Shown in pieces: positions 50,545 through 60,325 of a stretch of 64,000 nucleotides of DNA. The notes beneath the pieces are model-generated. The model did no database searches, was not told the DNA's origin, and saw only the letters and a program-made list of their open reading frames with translations. The translations under genes were made by a program, and so were the position numbers. The DNA is from Leeuwenhoekiella aequorea (GTDB taxonomy: Bacteria > Bacteroidota > Bacteroidia > Flavobacteriales > Flavobacteriaceae). The DNA lies in the NCBI RefSeq assembly GCF_004104375.1, contig NZ_QOVM01000007.1:1-64000 (forward strand). The letters run 5' to 3'. The stretch's first letter is position 1, and every line of letters starts with the position of its first letter.

Positions 50545-51660
50545 ATGAAATTTAATATAGCAGTTTTAGCCGGAGATGGTATTGGACCTGAAGTGACAGA
50601 ACAAGCAATCAAGGCATTAGATGCGATTGCCGATGTTTTTGACCACTCATTCGTTTATACAAATGCATTAGTTGGTGCGTGTGCTATAGACCAAACAGGC
50701 AATCCCCTTCCCGATGAAACTATCGAGATTTGTAAAGAAAGTGATGCCGTGCTTTTTGGAGCAATAGGTCATCCTAAGTATGATAACGATCCGTCAGCTA
50801 AAGTAAGACCAGAACAAGGTTTATTAAAACTTAGAAAGTCTTTAGGCCTTTTTTGCAATATTAGACCTGTTAAAGCATTTGACCGATTAATTGACAATTC
50901 TCCACTGAAACGAGAAATAATTTCAGGTACTGATATCTCTATTTATCGCGAATTAACCGGAGGAATTTATTTTGGCGATAAGCACCTTAGTGAAGACGGT
51001 CAAGTGGCAACCGATGGTTGTTCCTATTCGGTAGAAGAAATTAGCAGAATTACACACCTTGCATTTAAAGAAGCACAAAACCGAAGAAAAAAAATAACTC
51101 TTGTTGATAAGGCTAACGTCTTAGAAACTTCTCGCTTATGGCGTAAAACCGTTACTGAAATTGCAAAAGACTATGCAGATGTCGAACTTGACTTTCTTTT
51201 TGTAGATAATGCAGCTATGCAGATGATCCTAAATCCGAGTCAGTTTGATGTAATTCTTACTGAAAATCTATTTGGTGATATCATATCAGACGAAGCATCA
51301 GTGATTGGAGGTTCTATAGGTCTTTTAGCTTCGGCTTCAGTGGGAAGCACTGTTGGGATGTTTGAACCTATTCACGGTTCGTTTCCGCAGGCAACCGGAA
51401 AAAATATTGCAAATCCGCTAGCTTCCATATTATCTGCTGCCATGATGTTGCGACATTTAGATTTACATAAAGAAGCTGCAGCTATAGAAAATGCAGTTGA
51501 AAAATCACTAGAATTAGGAATTACAACAGGTGACATTAATCCTAAAAAACCTTTTACAACAGCTAAAGTAGGAGACTTTATTGCCGATTTCCTAACGCAT
51601 CCTGAAGATACCAATCGCAATTTTAAAAATATTCATATGGGACAGAGTACCATTATCTAA
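50545..51660 (+). CDS. leuB: 3-isopropylmalate dehydrogenase
   Basis: I start at the ATG at 50545 (371 aa), giving MKFNIAVLAGDGIGPEV; the upstream GTG frame runs through a hairpin. The enzyme oxidises and decarboxylates 3-isopropylmalate with NAD. Motifs are AIGHPKYDN, RPEQGLLKLRKSLGLFCNIRP, ELTGGIYFGDK, the catalytic Lys in VDKANVLETSRLWRK, and DNAAMQMILNPSQFDVILTENLFGDIISDEAS. An intrinsic terminator follows. It completes the leucine pathway begun by leuA upstream. Confidence 0.97.
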   Translation: MKFNIAVLAGDGIGPEVTEQAIKALDAIADVFDHSFVYTNALVGACAIDQTGNPLPDETIEICKESDAVLFGAIGHPKYDNDPSAKVRPEQGLLKLRKSLGLFCNIRPVKAFDRLIDNSPLKREIISGTDISIYRELTGGIYFGDKHLSEDGQVATDGCSYSVEEISRITHLAFKEAQNRRKKITLVDKANVLETSRLWRKTVTEIAKDYADVELDFLFVDNAAMQMILNPSQFDVILTENLFGDIISDEASVIGGSIGLLASASVGSTVGMFEPIHGSFPQATGKNIANPLASILSAAMMLRHLDLHKEAAAIENAVEKSLELGITTGDINPKKPFTTAKVGDFIADFLTHPEDTNRNFKNIHMGQSTII

Positions 51661-51705
51661 ATGAAATTAGACAAGAAGTTTAAGATATAAGACTTTTGAT
51701 AAATA

Positions 51706-51740
51706 GAAAAAAAGCGACCCGATATGGATCGCTTTTTTTC
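51706..51740 (+). terminator. Intrinsic terminator after leuB
   Basis: GAAAAAAAGCGA and TCGCTTTTTTTC face each other across a short loop, with T run on the 3' side, 46 bp past the leuB stop. Confidence 0.85.
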
Positions 51741-51769
51741 GTTAAATTACTACGTATAAACCAATTACT

Positions 51770-52260
51770 ATGCGTATTATAAATCTTATTCATACCTTAT
51801 TTTCGGTTCTTGCATTATTCTCTGGCGAATTTATGTTACTCAATATAAAAGGCACTAGACTTCATAAACGTATCGGCTATTTATATCTATTGAGTATGCT
51901 CATCCTTATTTTAACCTCTTTTTAATCTTTGATTTATTCGCCGGGTTCGGCCCCTATCACGTTTTATCAATTGTCTCTCTCGTTACACTTTTATTGGGTA
52001 TGTATTTCCCTTTGTTTAAGCGTACTTATCGCGGATGGGTATTGCAGCATTATATGTGGATGTCGTGCAGCTACGTAGGTTTGCTAATGGCAGGCGGCTC
52101 CCATTTGTTTGCATTAGTCACGCATTGGCCCATTTGGTTAAGTATTAGTCTATTTTGGGTTCTTCCCTATCTTCTAGGATCTATCCTTATTTTTACAAGA
52201 CGAAAAAGAATACTTCAGCAATTAAAAATGCGCTCGGGCTTGGATATAATTGTACGATAA
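51770..52260 (+). pseudogene. DUF2306-like membrane protein, frameshifted
   Basis: The frame opens at ATG 51770 (MRIINLIHTLFSVLALFSGEFMLLNIKGTRLHKRIGYLYLLSMLILILTSF) and hits a stop in the run of T near 51922. One more T would restore LIFDLFAGFGPYHVLSIVSLVTLLLGMYFPL and then RGWVLQHYMWMSCSYVGLLMA, which together are a full four-segment DUF2306-type protein. So the gene carries a one-base deletion in a homopolymer, or this is a sequencing error. It stands alone between two terminators. Confidence 0.75.
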
Positions 52261-52296
52261 AAAAAACCGCCCGAAAGATCAAATCCGGGCGGTTTC
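52261..52296. terminator. Bidirectional terminator
   Basis: AAACCGCCCG pairs with CGGGCGGTTT around a 12-nt loop, with A run before. It lies between the DUF2306 gene (+) and the efflux operon (-). Confidence 0.85.
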
Positions 52297-52339
52297 CAGT
52301 GGCAAATTTGCATCACCACATCAACACTAACTAACTAAT

Positions 52340-53785
52340 TTAATTCCAACCGCCACCTAAGGCTTGATACATATGGACATACGCGTTCATTTGATCCATC
52401 TTAGTTTCTATTAAATCAAAATTGGAATCTAATGCATCCCGCTGAGTCATTAAAACTTCCATATAATCGGCCCGTGCAGAGCTAAAAAGTTTATTAGAAA
52501 TTTCTACAGATCGGTTAAGAGCGTCCACTTCTTGTGCTTTCAAAGCATAACTTTTAGCCAAGTTATCCACTTTAGAAAGTTGGTTTGCCACTTCGATATA
52601 TGCATTAAGCACCGTTTTCTCATAATCAAATACTGCCTGAATCTGTTTAGCATTTGCAGTCATATATGCGGCTTTGATTTCATTTCTATTAAGTAAAGGA
52701 GCTGTTAGTTCACCCGCTATAGAATACAAAAGAGACTCGGGACTATTCAATAAGTATTTGGGATTAAACGCCTCATAACCTATACCCGCACTAATTCCTA
52801 ATGAAGGATAAAAACGAGCCTTAGCAACTTTAACATCGAGCTTTGCTGCAGATAGCGCGAGCTCGGCTTGTTTTACATCGGTACGATTTTCTAACAACTG
52901 AGCAGGAATTCCAGAGGTTATCGTTACAGGATTCAAATCAACCAATTTAGTAGTACTGCGTGCTACTTTCTGCGGAAATCGGCCCACTAAAAAGTTAATT
53001 CGGTTTTCAGTTTCTATAATGCGCTGTTGAATATCAAATTGTAAACTCTTTGTATGCAATACTTCGGCTTCAAATCTAGAAACAGCGAGACCGGTTACGC
53101 GCGCCGCTTCTTTTTGAAGCTTAATTATCTTAAAAGCATTATTACGTATCTCGATATTTCTGTTTACAATTTCCAATTGATTGTCCAGTGCCATCAACTC
53201 GTAGTAGGATTCTGCAAGCTCACCTACGAGTTGTGTAACCATAAAGTTTCTGCCTTCGAGGCTGGACAGATAATTGAGAACTGCAGCTTTTTTAGAGTTA
53301 CGTAATTTTCCCCAGATATCTAACTCCCAGCTTGCCTGAAGTCCAAATCTATAATTTGGCAACGGCTCCGGAAATTCTACTCCATCTTTAATTTCTGTAT
53401 TTGCATCATTAGCTCCCTGACTGGTGTATCTTCCCACTTTTTCAGTCTCTGCAGCAGCTCCAAAACCTACAAATGGTAAGTACTCCCCCTTTCTAGCTTT
53501 GATCTCGGCTTTAGAAATAGAAATCTCTTGAAGCATAATATTTAACTCTTGATTGTTTTGCAAAGCTGTATCAATCAAGGCTCCTAAATAAGGATCTGTG
53601 AAATAGTCTTTCCAGTTTACAAGAGTTGTCTGTGCAGTATCTGTGGTAGCAGAGTAAGTTTCTGGCAGATTAATTTCTACATCACGCTCTATAAGGCCAG
53701 GAGCTTTACAGCCTGAAAACGAGAGTAGTAAAATTACTACTCCCGTATATATTAAATTTAGTCTATTTATCATCTTGATCATCAT
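52340..53785 (-). CDS. NodT-family outer-membrane efflux lipoprotein
   Basis: This 481-aa protein is the outer-membrane channel of a tripartite pump. The lipoprotein signal is LIYTGVVILLLSFSGC. Two TolC-type repeats follow, with VNWKDYFTDPYLGALIDTALQNNQEL, NYRFGLQASWELDIWGKLRNSKKAA and GLAVSRFEAEVLHTKSL in the first and RTDVKQAELALSAAKLDVKVAKARFYPSLGISAGIGYEA in the second. The first codons overlap the RND gene, so the start could be at 53785 or 53773. It ends the operon, which reads adaptor, pump, channel. Confidence 0.92.
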   Translation of the reverse strand: MMIKMINRLNLIYTGVVILLLSFSGCKAPGLIERDVEINLPETYSATTDTAQTTLVNWKDYFTDPYLGALIDTALQNNQELNIMLQEISISKAEIKARKGEYLPFVGFGAAAETEKVGRYTSQGANDANTEIKDGVEFPEPLPNYRFGLQASWELDIWGKLRNSKKAAVLNYLSSLEGRNFMVTQLVGELAESYYELMALDNQLEIVNRNIEIRNNAFKIIKLQKEAARVTGLAVSRFEAEVLHTKSLQFDIQQRIIETENRINFLVGRFPQKVARSTTKLVDLNPVTITSGIPAQLLENRTDVKQAELALSAAKLDVKVAKARFYPSLGISAGIGYEAFNPKYLLNSPESLLYSIAGELTAPLLNRNEIKAAYMTANAKQIQAVFDYEKTVLNAYIEVANQLSKVDNLAKSYALKAQEVDALNRSVEISNKLFSSARADYMEVLMTQRDALDSNFDLIETKMDQMNAYVHMYQALGGGWN

Positions 53786-56700
53786 CTTCTAATTTTGAAA
53801 AACGGTCTATTTCATTTACAAATCCTTCAGACAAGGAGTGATCTTCTTCATCTTTAATAAGCGATCTGCCTTCTGCTAGTGATCCAAAAATGTAATACAA
53901 TCCCGGAATTATAAGTACTCCGAAAAGAGTTCCAAATAACATTCCGCCCAAAGAAGAAGCACCGATCGTTCTATTACCTATGGCTCCTGCTCCTGAAGCA
54001 AGTATTAATGGAATAAGACCTGCTACGAAAGCAAACGAGGTCATTAAAATAGGCCTAAAGCGAACGCGAGCACCTTCAATTGCTGCTTCTAAAACTGTAG
54101 CGCCCTGGCTATGTTTAAGAACAGCAAATTCTACAATCAAAACTGCATTCTTTCCGAGGAGACCAACAAGCATGATGAGTCCTATTTGAGCATAGATATC
54201 ATTTTGAAGTCCCATTGCCTGAAGTAATACAAAAGATCCCAAAAGCCCAATAGGAATTGAAAGAATTACCGCAAGCGGAATTATAAAACTTTCATATTGT
54301 GCAGCGAGTACAAAGTATACAAAAGCCAATACGATCCCGAATATATACAAGGCTTCGTTACCTCTACCTGCCTCATCATAAGACAACCCTTCCCAAGCGA
54401 TATCATAGCCTTGTGGTAGTGTTGTCGCAGCTACTTCACGTACAGCGGCAATTGCATCTGCTGTGGTATATCCTTTTGCAGGTTGACCTTGTATTGCAGC
54501 AGAATTATACATATTGTAACGTGTTACTTCATTTGGCCCCTGCGTTTTTTTAAGCTTCATAAATGCCGAATAAGGAACCATCTCACCGGTATCATTTTTT
54601 ACATACAGATTTAAAATATCTGAAGGTAGTTTTCTAAACTGCGGATCAGACTGCACATATACTTTGAAAAAACGACCAAATTTTATGAAGCCCTGCTCGT
54701 AGGTACTACCTATCATGATGTTTAGGTTTTCCATCGCTTTGCCAATAGAAACTCCTTTTTGCATCGCTAGATCATTATCGATCTCAAGTTCGTACTGCGG
54801 ATAATTAGCAGCAAAAAAGGTAAACAATCCAGCTAGCTCCTTACGTTTACCCAGCTCATCCATAAAATTTTGATTTATTTTATCAAAATCCTGATAATCG
54901 GTATCTGTTGTTTTATCAAGCAAGCGCATAGAAAAACCTCCTGAAGATCCAAATCCTGGAATAGCCGGCGGTTCAAAATACTCGATTACTGCACCTAGAT
55001 TTTTAGATTTCTCTTCTAGTTCTTCCATTATTTCGGTAACCGTATGTTCCCGTTCATCCCACGGTTTTAAATTTATTAAACAAGTTCCGGCATTAGATCC
55101 GCGACCCTCGGTCATTATCTCATAACCTGCTAGAGAAGAAACCGACTCTACCCCTGCTACTTCTTCACAAATTTTCTGAAGTTCTAAGGATACTTTGTTT
55201 GTTCGCTCTAACGTAGCTCCAGGCGGAGTTTGGATAATTGCATAGATAGTTCCTTGATCCTCGCTGGGGATAAAACCTGATGGCAAAATCTGATTTTCAA
55301 AAAATATTAAGCCACAAACGATAGCAAGTACTCCAAAAGTTAAAACCCTCCTACTTACTATAGATTTTAGAACGCGTACATACTTTCCTGTAAGTCTGTC
55401 AAACCAATTGTTGAATCCGTCAAGTGTTTTAGTTAGTAGGTTTCCTTTTTTCTCTTTTCCGTGGTTATTTTTTAAGAGCATCGCACATAACACCGGCGTT
55501 AGCGTAAGAGCTACCACTGCAGAAATCACAATAGAACTCGCCATGGTAATTGAAAATTGCCTGTAAAATGTTCCTACCGGCCCAGACATAAAAGTTATAG
55601 GTAGAAAAACCGAAACCATCACGGCAGTAATTGCTATAATAGCCCCAGAAATTTCTCCAAGAACAAGCTTAACTGCTTTGTATGGAGTTATAGTAGGAAA
55701 CTCATGAAACTTAGCATGTACCGCTTCAACTACTACAATCGCATCATCTACTACAATACCTATCGCGAGTACTAAAGCAAATAAAGTAACCAGGTTTATA
55801 GACATCCCAAACAGCTGAATCACAAAAAAAGCACCAACCAAAGAAACAGGAACCGCAATAATAGGTATCAATGTAGATCGCCAGTCTCCTAAAAAAATAA
55901 ATACAACAAAGGCTACTAAAAGAAAAGCATCTCTAAGCGTATCAATAACTTGCTCTATAGAAGCATCCAAAAAATTTGATACGTCATAACTAATATTATA
56001 ATCCATTCCCGGAGGGAAATCTGCTTTCATTTCTTCAAGCTTCTCTTTAACCTCATCAATTACTTCACTTGCATTACTACCGTAATTCTGTTTGAGTACA
56101 ATTGCTGCAGATGGGTGGCCATCAAGGTTTGAATAGATGTCAAAAAATTCACTTCCTAACTCTACTTTTCCTATATCTTTTAAATGGATGCTTTCTCCCT
56201 CTGCATTTGCGCGTATAACAACGTTCTCGTATTCTGCAGGTTCATTAAAACGTCCTTTGTAGGTAAGAACGTATTCTAATGATTGGGCACTTATGCCAGA
56301 ACTCTGTCCTATTCTACCGGGTCTTCCTATTATACTTTGTTCTTGCAAAGCTTCCATTACTTCTTCGACAGAAATAGAATACGCCCGCATACGCTCAGGA
56401 TTTAACCAAACGCGCATCGCATAACGGCGACTTCCTAAAATCTGAGATCGCGCCACCCCTTTGAGACGGTTTATCTCAGGAATCATTTTTACATCGGCAT
56501 AGTTGTATAGAAATTTTTCATCCATACCCTTATCTTTAGAATACAGATTCACATACATTAACATACTGGGCTGCACCGGCGTAATAACAACACCTTCCCG
56601 TTGTACCAACTCAGGTAAGAGTGGCATAACCTGATCTACCCGCGTTTTCACGCGTACAACAGCATCATTAGGGTCCACACCGGGTTCAAAAATTATACGT

Positions 56701-56969
56701 AATGTTGCCTCTCCAGCACTCGTTGCATCAGTGGCCATGTAACGCATATCTTCTACTCCATTTATAGCATTTTCAAGTGTAATTAAAGTTGATTTTACCA
56801 ACACATCTGCACTTGCTCCAGGATAAGCGATAAATATATTTACAGTCGTAGGCGCAATTTGCGGAAACTGGGAAATAGGAAGCTGCTTGATGGCAAGCGA
56901 ACCTATAAATAAGATAATAATCGAAATTACTATCGCAAAAACGGGTCTTTTTATAAATTGACTAAACAT
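53763..56969 (-). CDS. RND-family efflux pump (HAE1/AcrB type)
   Basis: This 1068-aa inner-membrane proton antiporter exports hydrophobic or amphipathic compounds. The N-terminus is MFSQFIKRPVFAIVISIIILFIGSLAIKQLPISQFPQIAPTTVNI, and twelve membrane segments in two halves are visible. The proton-relay acidic residues lie in LVLAIGIVVDDAIVVVEAVHAKF (two Asp) and the Lys side in the second half (GLIMLVGLLGKNAVLIVEFA). Porter domains are full length. It is the second gene of the operon and overlaps the channel gene by 23 bp. Confidence 0.95.
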   Translation of the reverse strand: MFSQFIKRPVFAIVISIIILFIGSLAIKQLPISQFPQIAPTTVNIFIAYPGASADVLVKSTLITLENAINGVEDMRYMATDATSAGEATLRIIFEPGVDPNDAVVRVKTRVDQVMPLLPELVQREGVVITPVQPSMLMYVNLYSKDKGMDEKFLYNYADVKMIPEINRLKGVARSQILGSRRYAMRVWLNPERMRAYSISVEEVMEALQEQSIIGRPGRIGQSSGISAQSLEYVLTYKGRFNEPAEYENVVIRANAEGESIHLKDIGKVELGSEFFDIYSNLDGHPSAAIVLKQNYGSNASEVIDEVKEKLEEMKADFPPGMDYNISYDVSNFLDASIEQVIDTLRDAFLLVAFVVFIFLGDWRSTLIPIIAVPVSLVGAFFVIQLFGMSINLVTLFALVLAIGIVVDDAIVVVEAVHAKFHEFPTITPYKAVKLVLGEISGAIIAITAVMVSVFLPITFMSGPVGTFYRQFSITMASSIVISAVVALTLTPVLCAMLLKNNHGKEKKGNLLTKTLDGFNNWFDRLTGKYVRVLKSIVSRRVLTFGVLAIVCGLIFFENQILPSGFIPSEDQGTIYAIIQTPPGATLERTNKVSLELQKICEEVAGVESVSSLAGYEIMTEGRGSNAGTCLINLKPWDEREHTVTEIMEELEEKSKNLGAVIEYFEPPAIPGFGSSGGFSMRLLDKTTDTDYQDFDKINQNFMDELGKRKELAGLFTFFAANYPQYELEIDNDLAMQKGVSIGKAMENLNIMIGSTYEQGFIKFGRFFKVYVQSDPQFRKLPSDILNLYVKNDTGEMVPYSAFMKLKKTQGPNEVTRYNMYNSAAIQGQPAKGYTTADAIAAVREVAATTLPQGYDIAWEGLSYDEAGRGNEALYIFGIVLAFVYFVLAAQYESFIIPLAVILSIPIGLLGSFVLLQAMGLQNDIYAQIGLIMLVGLLGKNAVLIVEFAVLKHSQGATVLEAAIEGARVRFRPILMTSFAFVAGLIPLILASGAGAIGNRTIGASSLGGMLFGTLFGVLIIPGLYYIFGSLAEGRSLIKDEEDHSLSEGFVNEIDRFSKLEDDDQDDK

Positions 56970-56990
56970 GTTTTTTCGTTTTAGATTCGA

Positions 56991-58073
56991 TTACTCAGCG
57001 TACAAATCAAGATTAGAAATCACCGATTCAGCATCTTTAACTTCGTATTCAATTTTATCATTTTCACGAACTAAGCGTAAACCCTCGAGCAGAATAAGGT
57101 CATTTACAGACAAGCCTTCAGAGACTACATAAATATGAGGGAGCTCATTAATTATTGTAATCTCGCGCGATTTTACCTTGTGATCTTTATCAACGACATA
57201 AACGTACTTTTTATCAAGCACTTCAAAAGTGGCTTTTTGTGGAATTAATAGAGCATCTGTAATAGGTATGGTAACATGTACATTGCCTGTCTCCCCGTGT
57301 CTTAGTAAACCTTCAGGATTAGGAAAACTGGCTCTAAATGGAATGTTACCGGTTTCGTTATTAAAATCTGCTTCAATTGTTTCTACAACTCCAGGATGCT
57401 TAAAGTATTTATTGTTTGCCATTAGAAGATTTACCTGTGGCTTTTCAGTTTTTGTGATATTCTCTTGATAATCTAGATATTCAGCCTCGGGTACATTATA
57501 ATAAACCCACATCGTACTATTATCAGATAGATTAGTTAGGAGTTCGCCTTCATCCACGAGACTACCTAATCTTACGTGAAAGCGGTCAACAATACCATCA
57601 AAGGGTGCTCGTATTTGAGTAAATCCCAAATGCACATTAGCGAGAGATAGCTCGGCATTTGCTTTATCCATTTTAGCCTTTGCCATAGCTAATTCATTTT
57701 TAGAAACTACATCACTATCTGCTAACAGTTTCGTGTTTTCATATTCAATTTTAGCTACTTCAGCCTCAGCTTTAGATTTTTGTACTTCGGCTTCATAAAT
57801 TCGAGGAAGTATTTGAAAAAGCAACTGACCTTCTTTTACAAACGCTCCTTCGTCTACATATATCTTCTGAAGATATCCTCGCTCTTGAGCGCGAAGTTCT
57901 ATATGCCGACTAGATTGTATTTGTGATACATAGTCTTTTGTTATAAGTGTATCTTTTTGGACAGGATTTGTGACTAAGAATTTTACTTCTTCTTCTTTTT
58001 CGTGGTGTTCTGATTTACAGCTTACGTGGAACAATAGTGCTCCAAAGCCTAACATCATGAGCATTCTTTTCAT
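56991..58073 (-). CDS. RND efflux periplasmic adaptor (MFP)
   Basis: This 360-aa lipoprotein (LGFGALLFHVSCKSEHHEKEEE) links pump and channel. It has the usual order: a barrel/lipoyl half (LRAQERGYLQKIYVDEGAFVKEGQLLFQI), a short alpha hairpin (KSKAEAEVAKIEYENTKLLADSDVVSKNELAMAKAKMDKANAELSLANVHLGFTQIRAPFDGIVD), then the second barrel and membrane-proximal parts. The 21-bp gap to the pump gene shows that this is the first gene of the operon. No regulator lies beside it. Confidence 0.93.
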   Translation of the reverse strand: MKRMLMMLGFGALLFHVSCKSEHHEKEEEVKFLVTNPVQKDTLITKDYVSQIQSSRHIELRAQERGYLQKIYVDEGAFVKEGQLLFQILPRIYEAEVQKSKAEAEVAKIEYENTKLLADSDVVSKNELAMAKAKMDKANAELSLANVHLGFTQIRAPFDGIVDRFHVRLGSLVDEGELLTNLSDNSTMWVYYNVPEAEYLDYQENITKTEKPQVNLLMANNKYFKHPGVVETIEADFNNETGNIPFRASFPNPEGLLRHGETGNVHVTIPITDALLIPQKATFEVLDKKYVYVVDKDHKVKSREITIINELPHIYVVSEGLSVNDLILLEGLRLVRENDKIEYEVKDAESVISNLDLYAE

Positions 58074-58226
58074 GGTGACTTTAATTACAAATAGTTAGAT
58101 TAATGTGAATGCCTTTTCAGAATAGAAAAGACGTAGATATCCTGTAAAGTTTTTGAACAATTGTTTTGAATACTTTAAACAGAATAAGCGTTTAGCCTAC
58201 TGTGAGGAAGGCCAGAAGAGTTTTAA

Positions 58227-58592
58227 TCACAGTCTAAAAACCTGAAAAAGCAGGTAAGACTTAACAGAAGAGCAAGCAGGAATGATTGCTTCTGCATCTA
58301 AATAATTGTATTTGTAAACGTAAAAATGCTTGATAACAGCGGCAGGAAGGCCAAAGAAGGGTATAGTGCTGCTAAGGTGTTTGTCTTTTGAAGCAGAATC
58401 ACTTTCTTCAATCTCAAATTCAGCAATAGAGTACTGCGGAAAACTTTTGGGTGCGTTTTTGTCTATATGCTGAAGACCCTGATAGTCGATCTCAGCAATA
58501 GATATAGATTCTCCACCCGTATAAGCAGCTACACTCGATATATTTATAAAACCGGTAAAAAGAAGTATAACTAAAGAAAGAAGAATTCTCAT
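58227..58592 (-). CDS. Hypothetical secreted protein
   Basis: This 121-aa protein begins with a signal peptide (MRILLSLVILLFTGFINISSVAA). The mature part of about 95 residues is acidic (EFEIEESDSASKD) and ends in a hydrophobic tail. No family is recognised. It lies 154 bp upstream of the efflux operon on the same strand and could be a leader gene of that transcript. Confidence 0.5.
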   Translation of the reverse strand: MRILLSLVILLFTGFINISSVAAYTGGESISIAEIDYQGLQHIDKNAPKSFPQYSIAEFEIEESDSASKDKHLSSTIPFFGLPAAVIKHFYVYKYNYLDAEAIIPACSSVKSYLLFQVFRL

Positions 58593-58897
58593 ATATCTTT
58601 TGAGTAAGACAAGGCAAATTTATAATAAGATACTATGAACTACAAAATTTGAAAAGCACTATTTACTGAAATTAAGAACTTAGACAAAAAAGCATTAAAA
58701 ATAAAAAAAACGGGCAATACTAATAACAACCAGCACTTTAATTGACAGAATATTCAAAAATTCTATAATAAAAGCTTTTAATAAACAATCTAACTTCCAT
58801 TAAATTCAAATAATCTGAAGTTTTTTTTTCTAAAGCATTGATAAATCAGTGCATTTTGAATCATTCGGAATTAAAAATACGTACTATTCAAACACCT
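58593..58897. other. Intergenic stretch without a gene
   Basis: These 305 bp are very AT-rich with several A and T runs. I see no gene, no strong hairpin and no repeat; the stretch may hold the promoter of the minus-strand gene at 58592. Confidence 0.5.
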
Positions 58898-60196
58898 TTA
58901 GCTTTTATCTAATGCCGTTGAAACTTTGCGCATCTTTTCGGTGATCTCAGCAAATCCGGGATTGTGTATACTTCCTAAATGGGTGTGCTTTCTACCAGAA
59001 TCTGGTTTATAAGTTCCTGCTTGTACTTCTCCTCCAACTGTTTTATAGGCCTCTCTAAATGATTTGCCTTCCACAACCAGATTATTGATACTATCCACTG
59101 TAAAGATGTATTTGTATTTTTCTACGGTGAGATCGATGTCTTTAACTACGATCTGAGCAATGCTATAATCAAATATTTCAAGAATATCTTTTATGTTCTC
59201 TATCGCGTTTATGGTATTTTCTTTAAGCAATTGATAATCTCGGTGATAACCACTAGGCAAATTATTAGTAATTAAAATCATTTCTGTGCTTAGTGCCTGA
59301 ATTTTATTACACTTACCGCGTATCAATTCAAAAACATCCGGGTTTTTTTTATGAGGCATAATACTACTGCCGGTCGTTAACTGCTCGGGAAAACTTATAA
59401 ATCCAAAATTCTGACTCATATACAAACAAATGTCCATTGCAAACCGCGATAGCGTATTTGCCAGACTTCCCAGTGTAGATGCAAGAGTTCGTTCACTTTT
59501 GCCTCTAGACATTTGAGCCGCAACCACATTGTACTTTAAAGTTGCAAAGCCCATTTCTTTAGTAGTAAGGTTTCGATCTATAGGAAACGAACTTCCGTAA
59601 CCTGCTGCAGATCCTAACGGATTTTGATCTACAATTTGTAAGGTAGCATTAAGCAGCGTGAGATCATCTATTAGCAATTCTGCATACGCAGAAAACCATA
59701 GTCCAAAGCTACTTGGCATCGCTACCTGTAAATGCGTGTACCCGGGAAGTAATTTATCCTGATGTTTTTCAGCAAGTTTCATTAACGTATCAAACAGAGA
59801 GACGGTACGTACCCGTATTTGCTGCAATTGATCTTTATAATATAAATGCAGAGCCACAAGAACCTGATCGTTCCGTGATCGCGCAGTATGTACTTTCTTA
59901 CCGGTTTCCCCTAAAATAAGAGTAAGTTCTGCTTCTATCTTGCTATGAATATCCTCATACTCCGGTTCAATAAAAAAATCAGGGTTTTGGGTATGGGCTT
60001 CAAGAATTTCTAATTGAGGTAAAAGGCTATCAAGTTCTTGAGCACTTAGAATTCCTATTTTCTCAAGCATAATTACATGTGCTCGCGTTGCCTGCACATC
60101 ATACTTAGCGATATGTGTATCAATCTCACGGTCATTACCTACCGTAAAATTCATAATCTTATCGTCTATTGTGGCTCCTTTATCCCAAAGTTTCAT
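58898..60196 (-). CDS. argH: Argininosuccinate lyase
   Basis: This 432-aa cytosolic enzyme splits argininosuccinate into arginine and fumarate, the last step of arginine synthesis. It has MKLWDKGATIDDKIMNFTVGNDREIDTHIAKYDV at the start, HTARSRNDQVLVALHLYYKD, LPGYTHLQVAMPSSFGLW, and the signature GSSIMPHKKNPDVFELIRGK with the catalytic Ser. Length is slightly short of the common 450-470 but all motifs are present. It is the last gene of the minus-strand arg cluster, 129 bp after the deacetylase gene. Confidence 0.96.
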   Translation of the reverse strand: MKLWDKGATIDDKIMNFTVGNDREIDTHIAKYDVQATRAHVIMLEKIGILSAQELDSLLPQLEILEAHTQNPDFFIEPEYEDIHSKIEAELTLILGETGKKVHTARSRNDQVLVALHLYYKDQLQQIRVRTVSLFDTLMKLAEKHQDKLLPGYTHLQVAMPSSFGLWFSAYAELLIDDLTLLNATLQIVDQNPLGSAAGYGSSFPIDRNLTTKEMGFATLKYNVVAAQMSRGKSERTLASTLGSLANTLSRFAMDICLYMSQNFGFISFPEQLTTGSSIMPHKKNPDVFELIRGKCNKIQALSTEMILITNNLPSGYHRDYQLLKENTINAIENIKDILEIFDYSIAQIVVKDIDLTVEKYKYIFTVDSINNLVVEGKSFREAYKTVGGEVQAGTYKPDSGRKHTHLGSIHNPGFAEITEKMRKVSTALDKS

Positions 60197-60325
60197 AGTT
60201 ACTTTTTTTAGTTTTGAGAAGATAAAATCGACCCTAACTTACCCCAAGAGGGATTATTTTTATTGAAATTGTAATCGTATCAAGTAGTACAACGTTTGAA
60301 ATTTTCTCGTATTGACTACTCAATA

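Noticed and set aside
54299-54553. Plus-strand frame opposite the RND pump gene
   Set aside because: Antisense shadow; composition is not protein-like and the minus-strand gene is beyond doubt.
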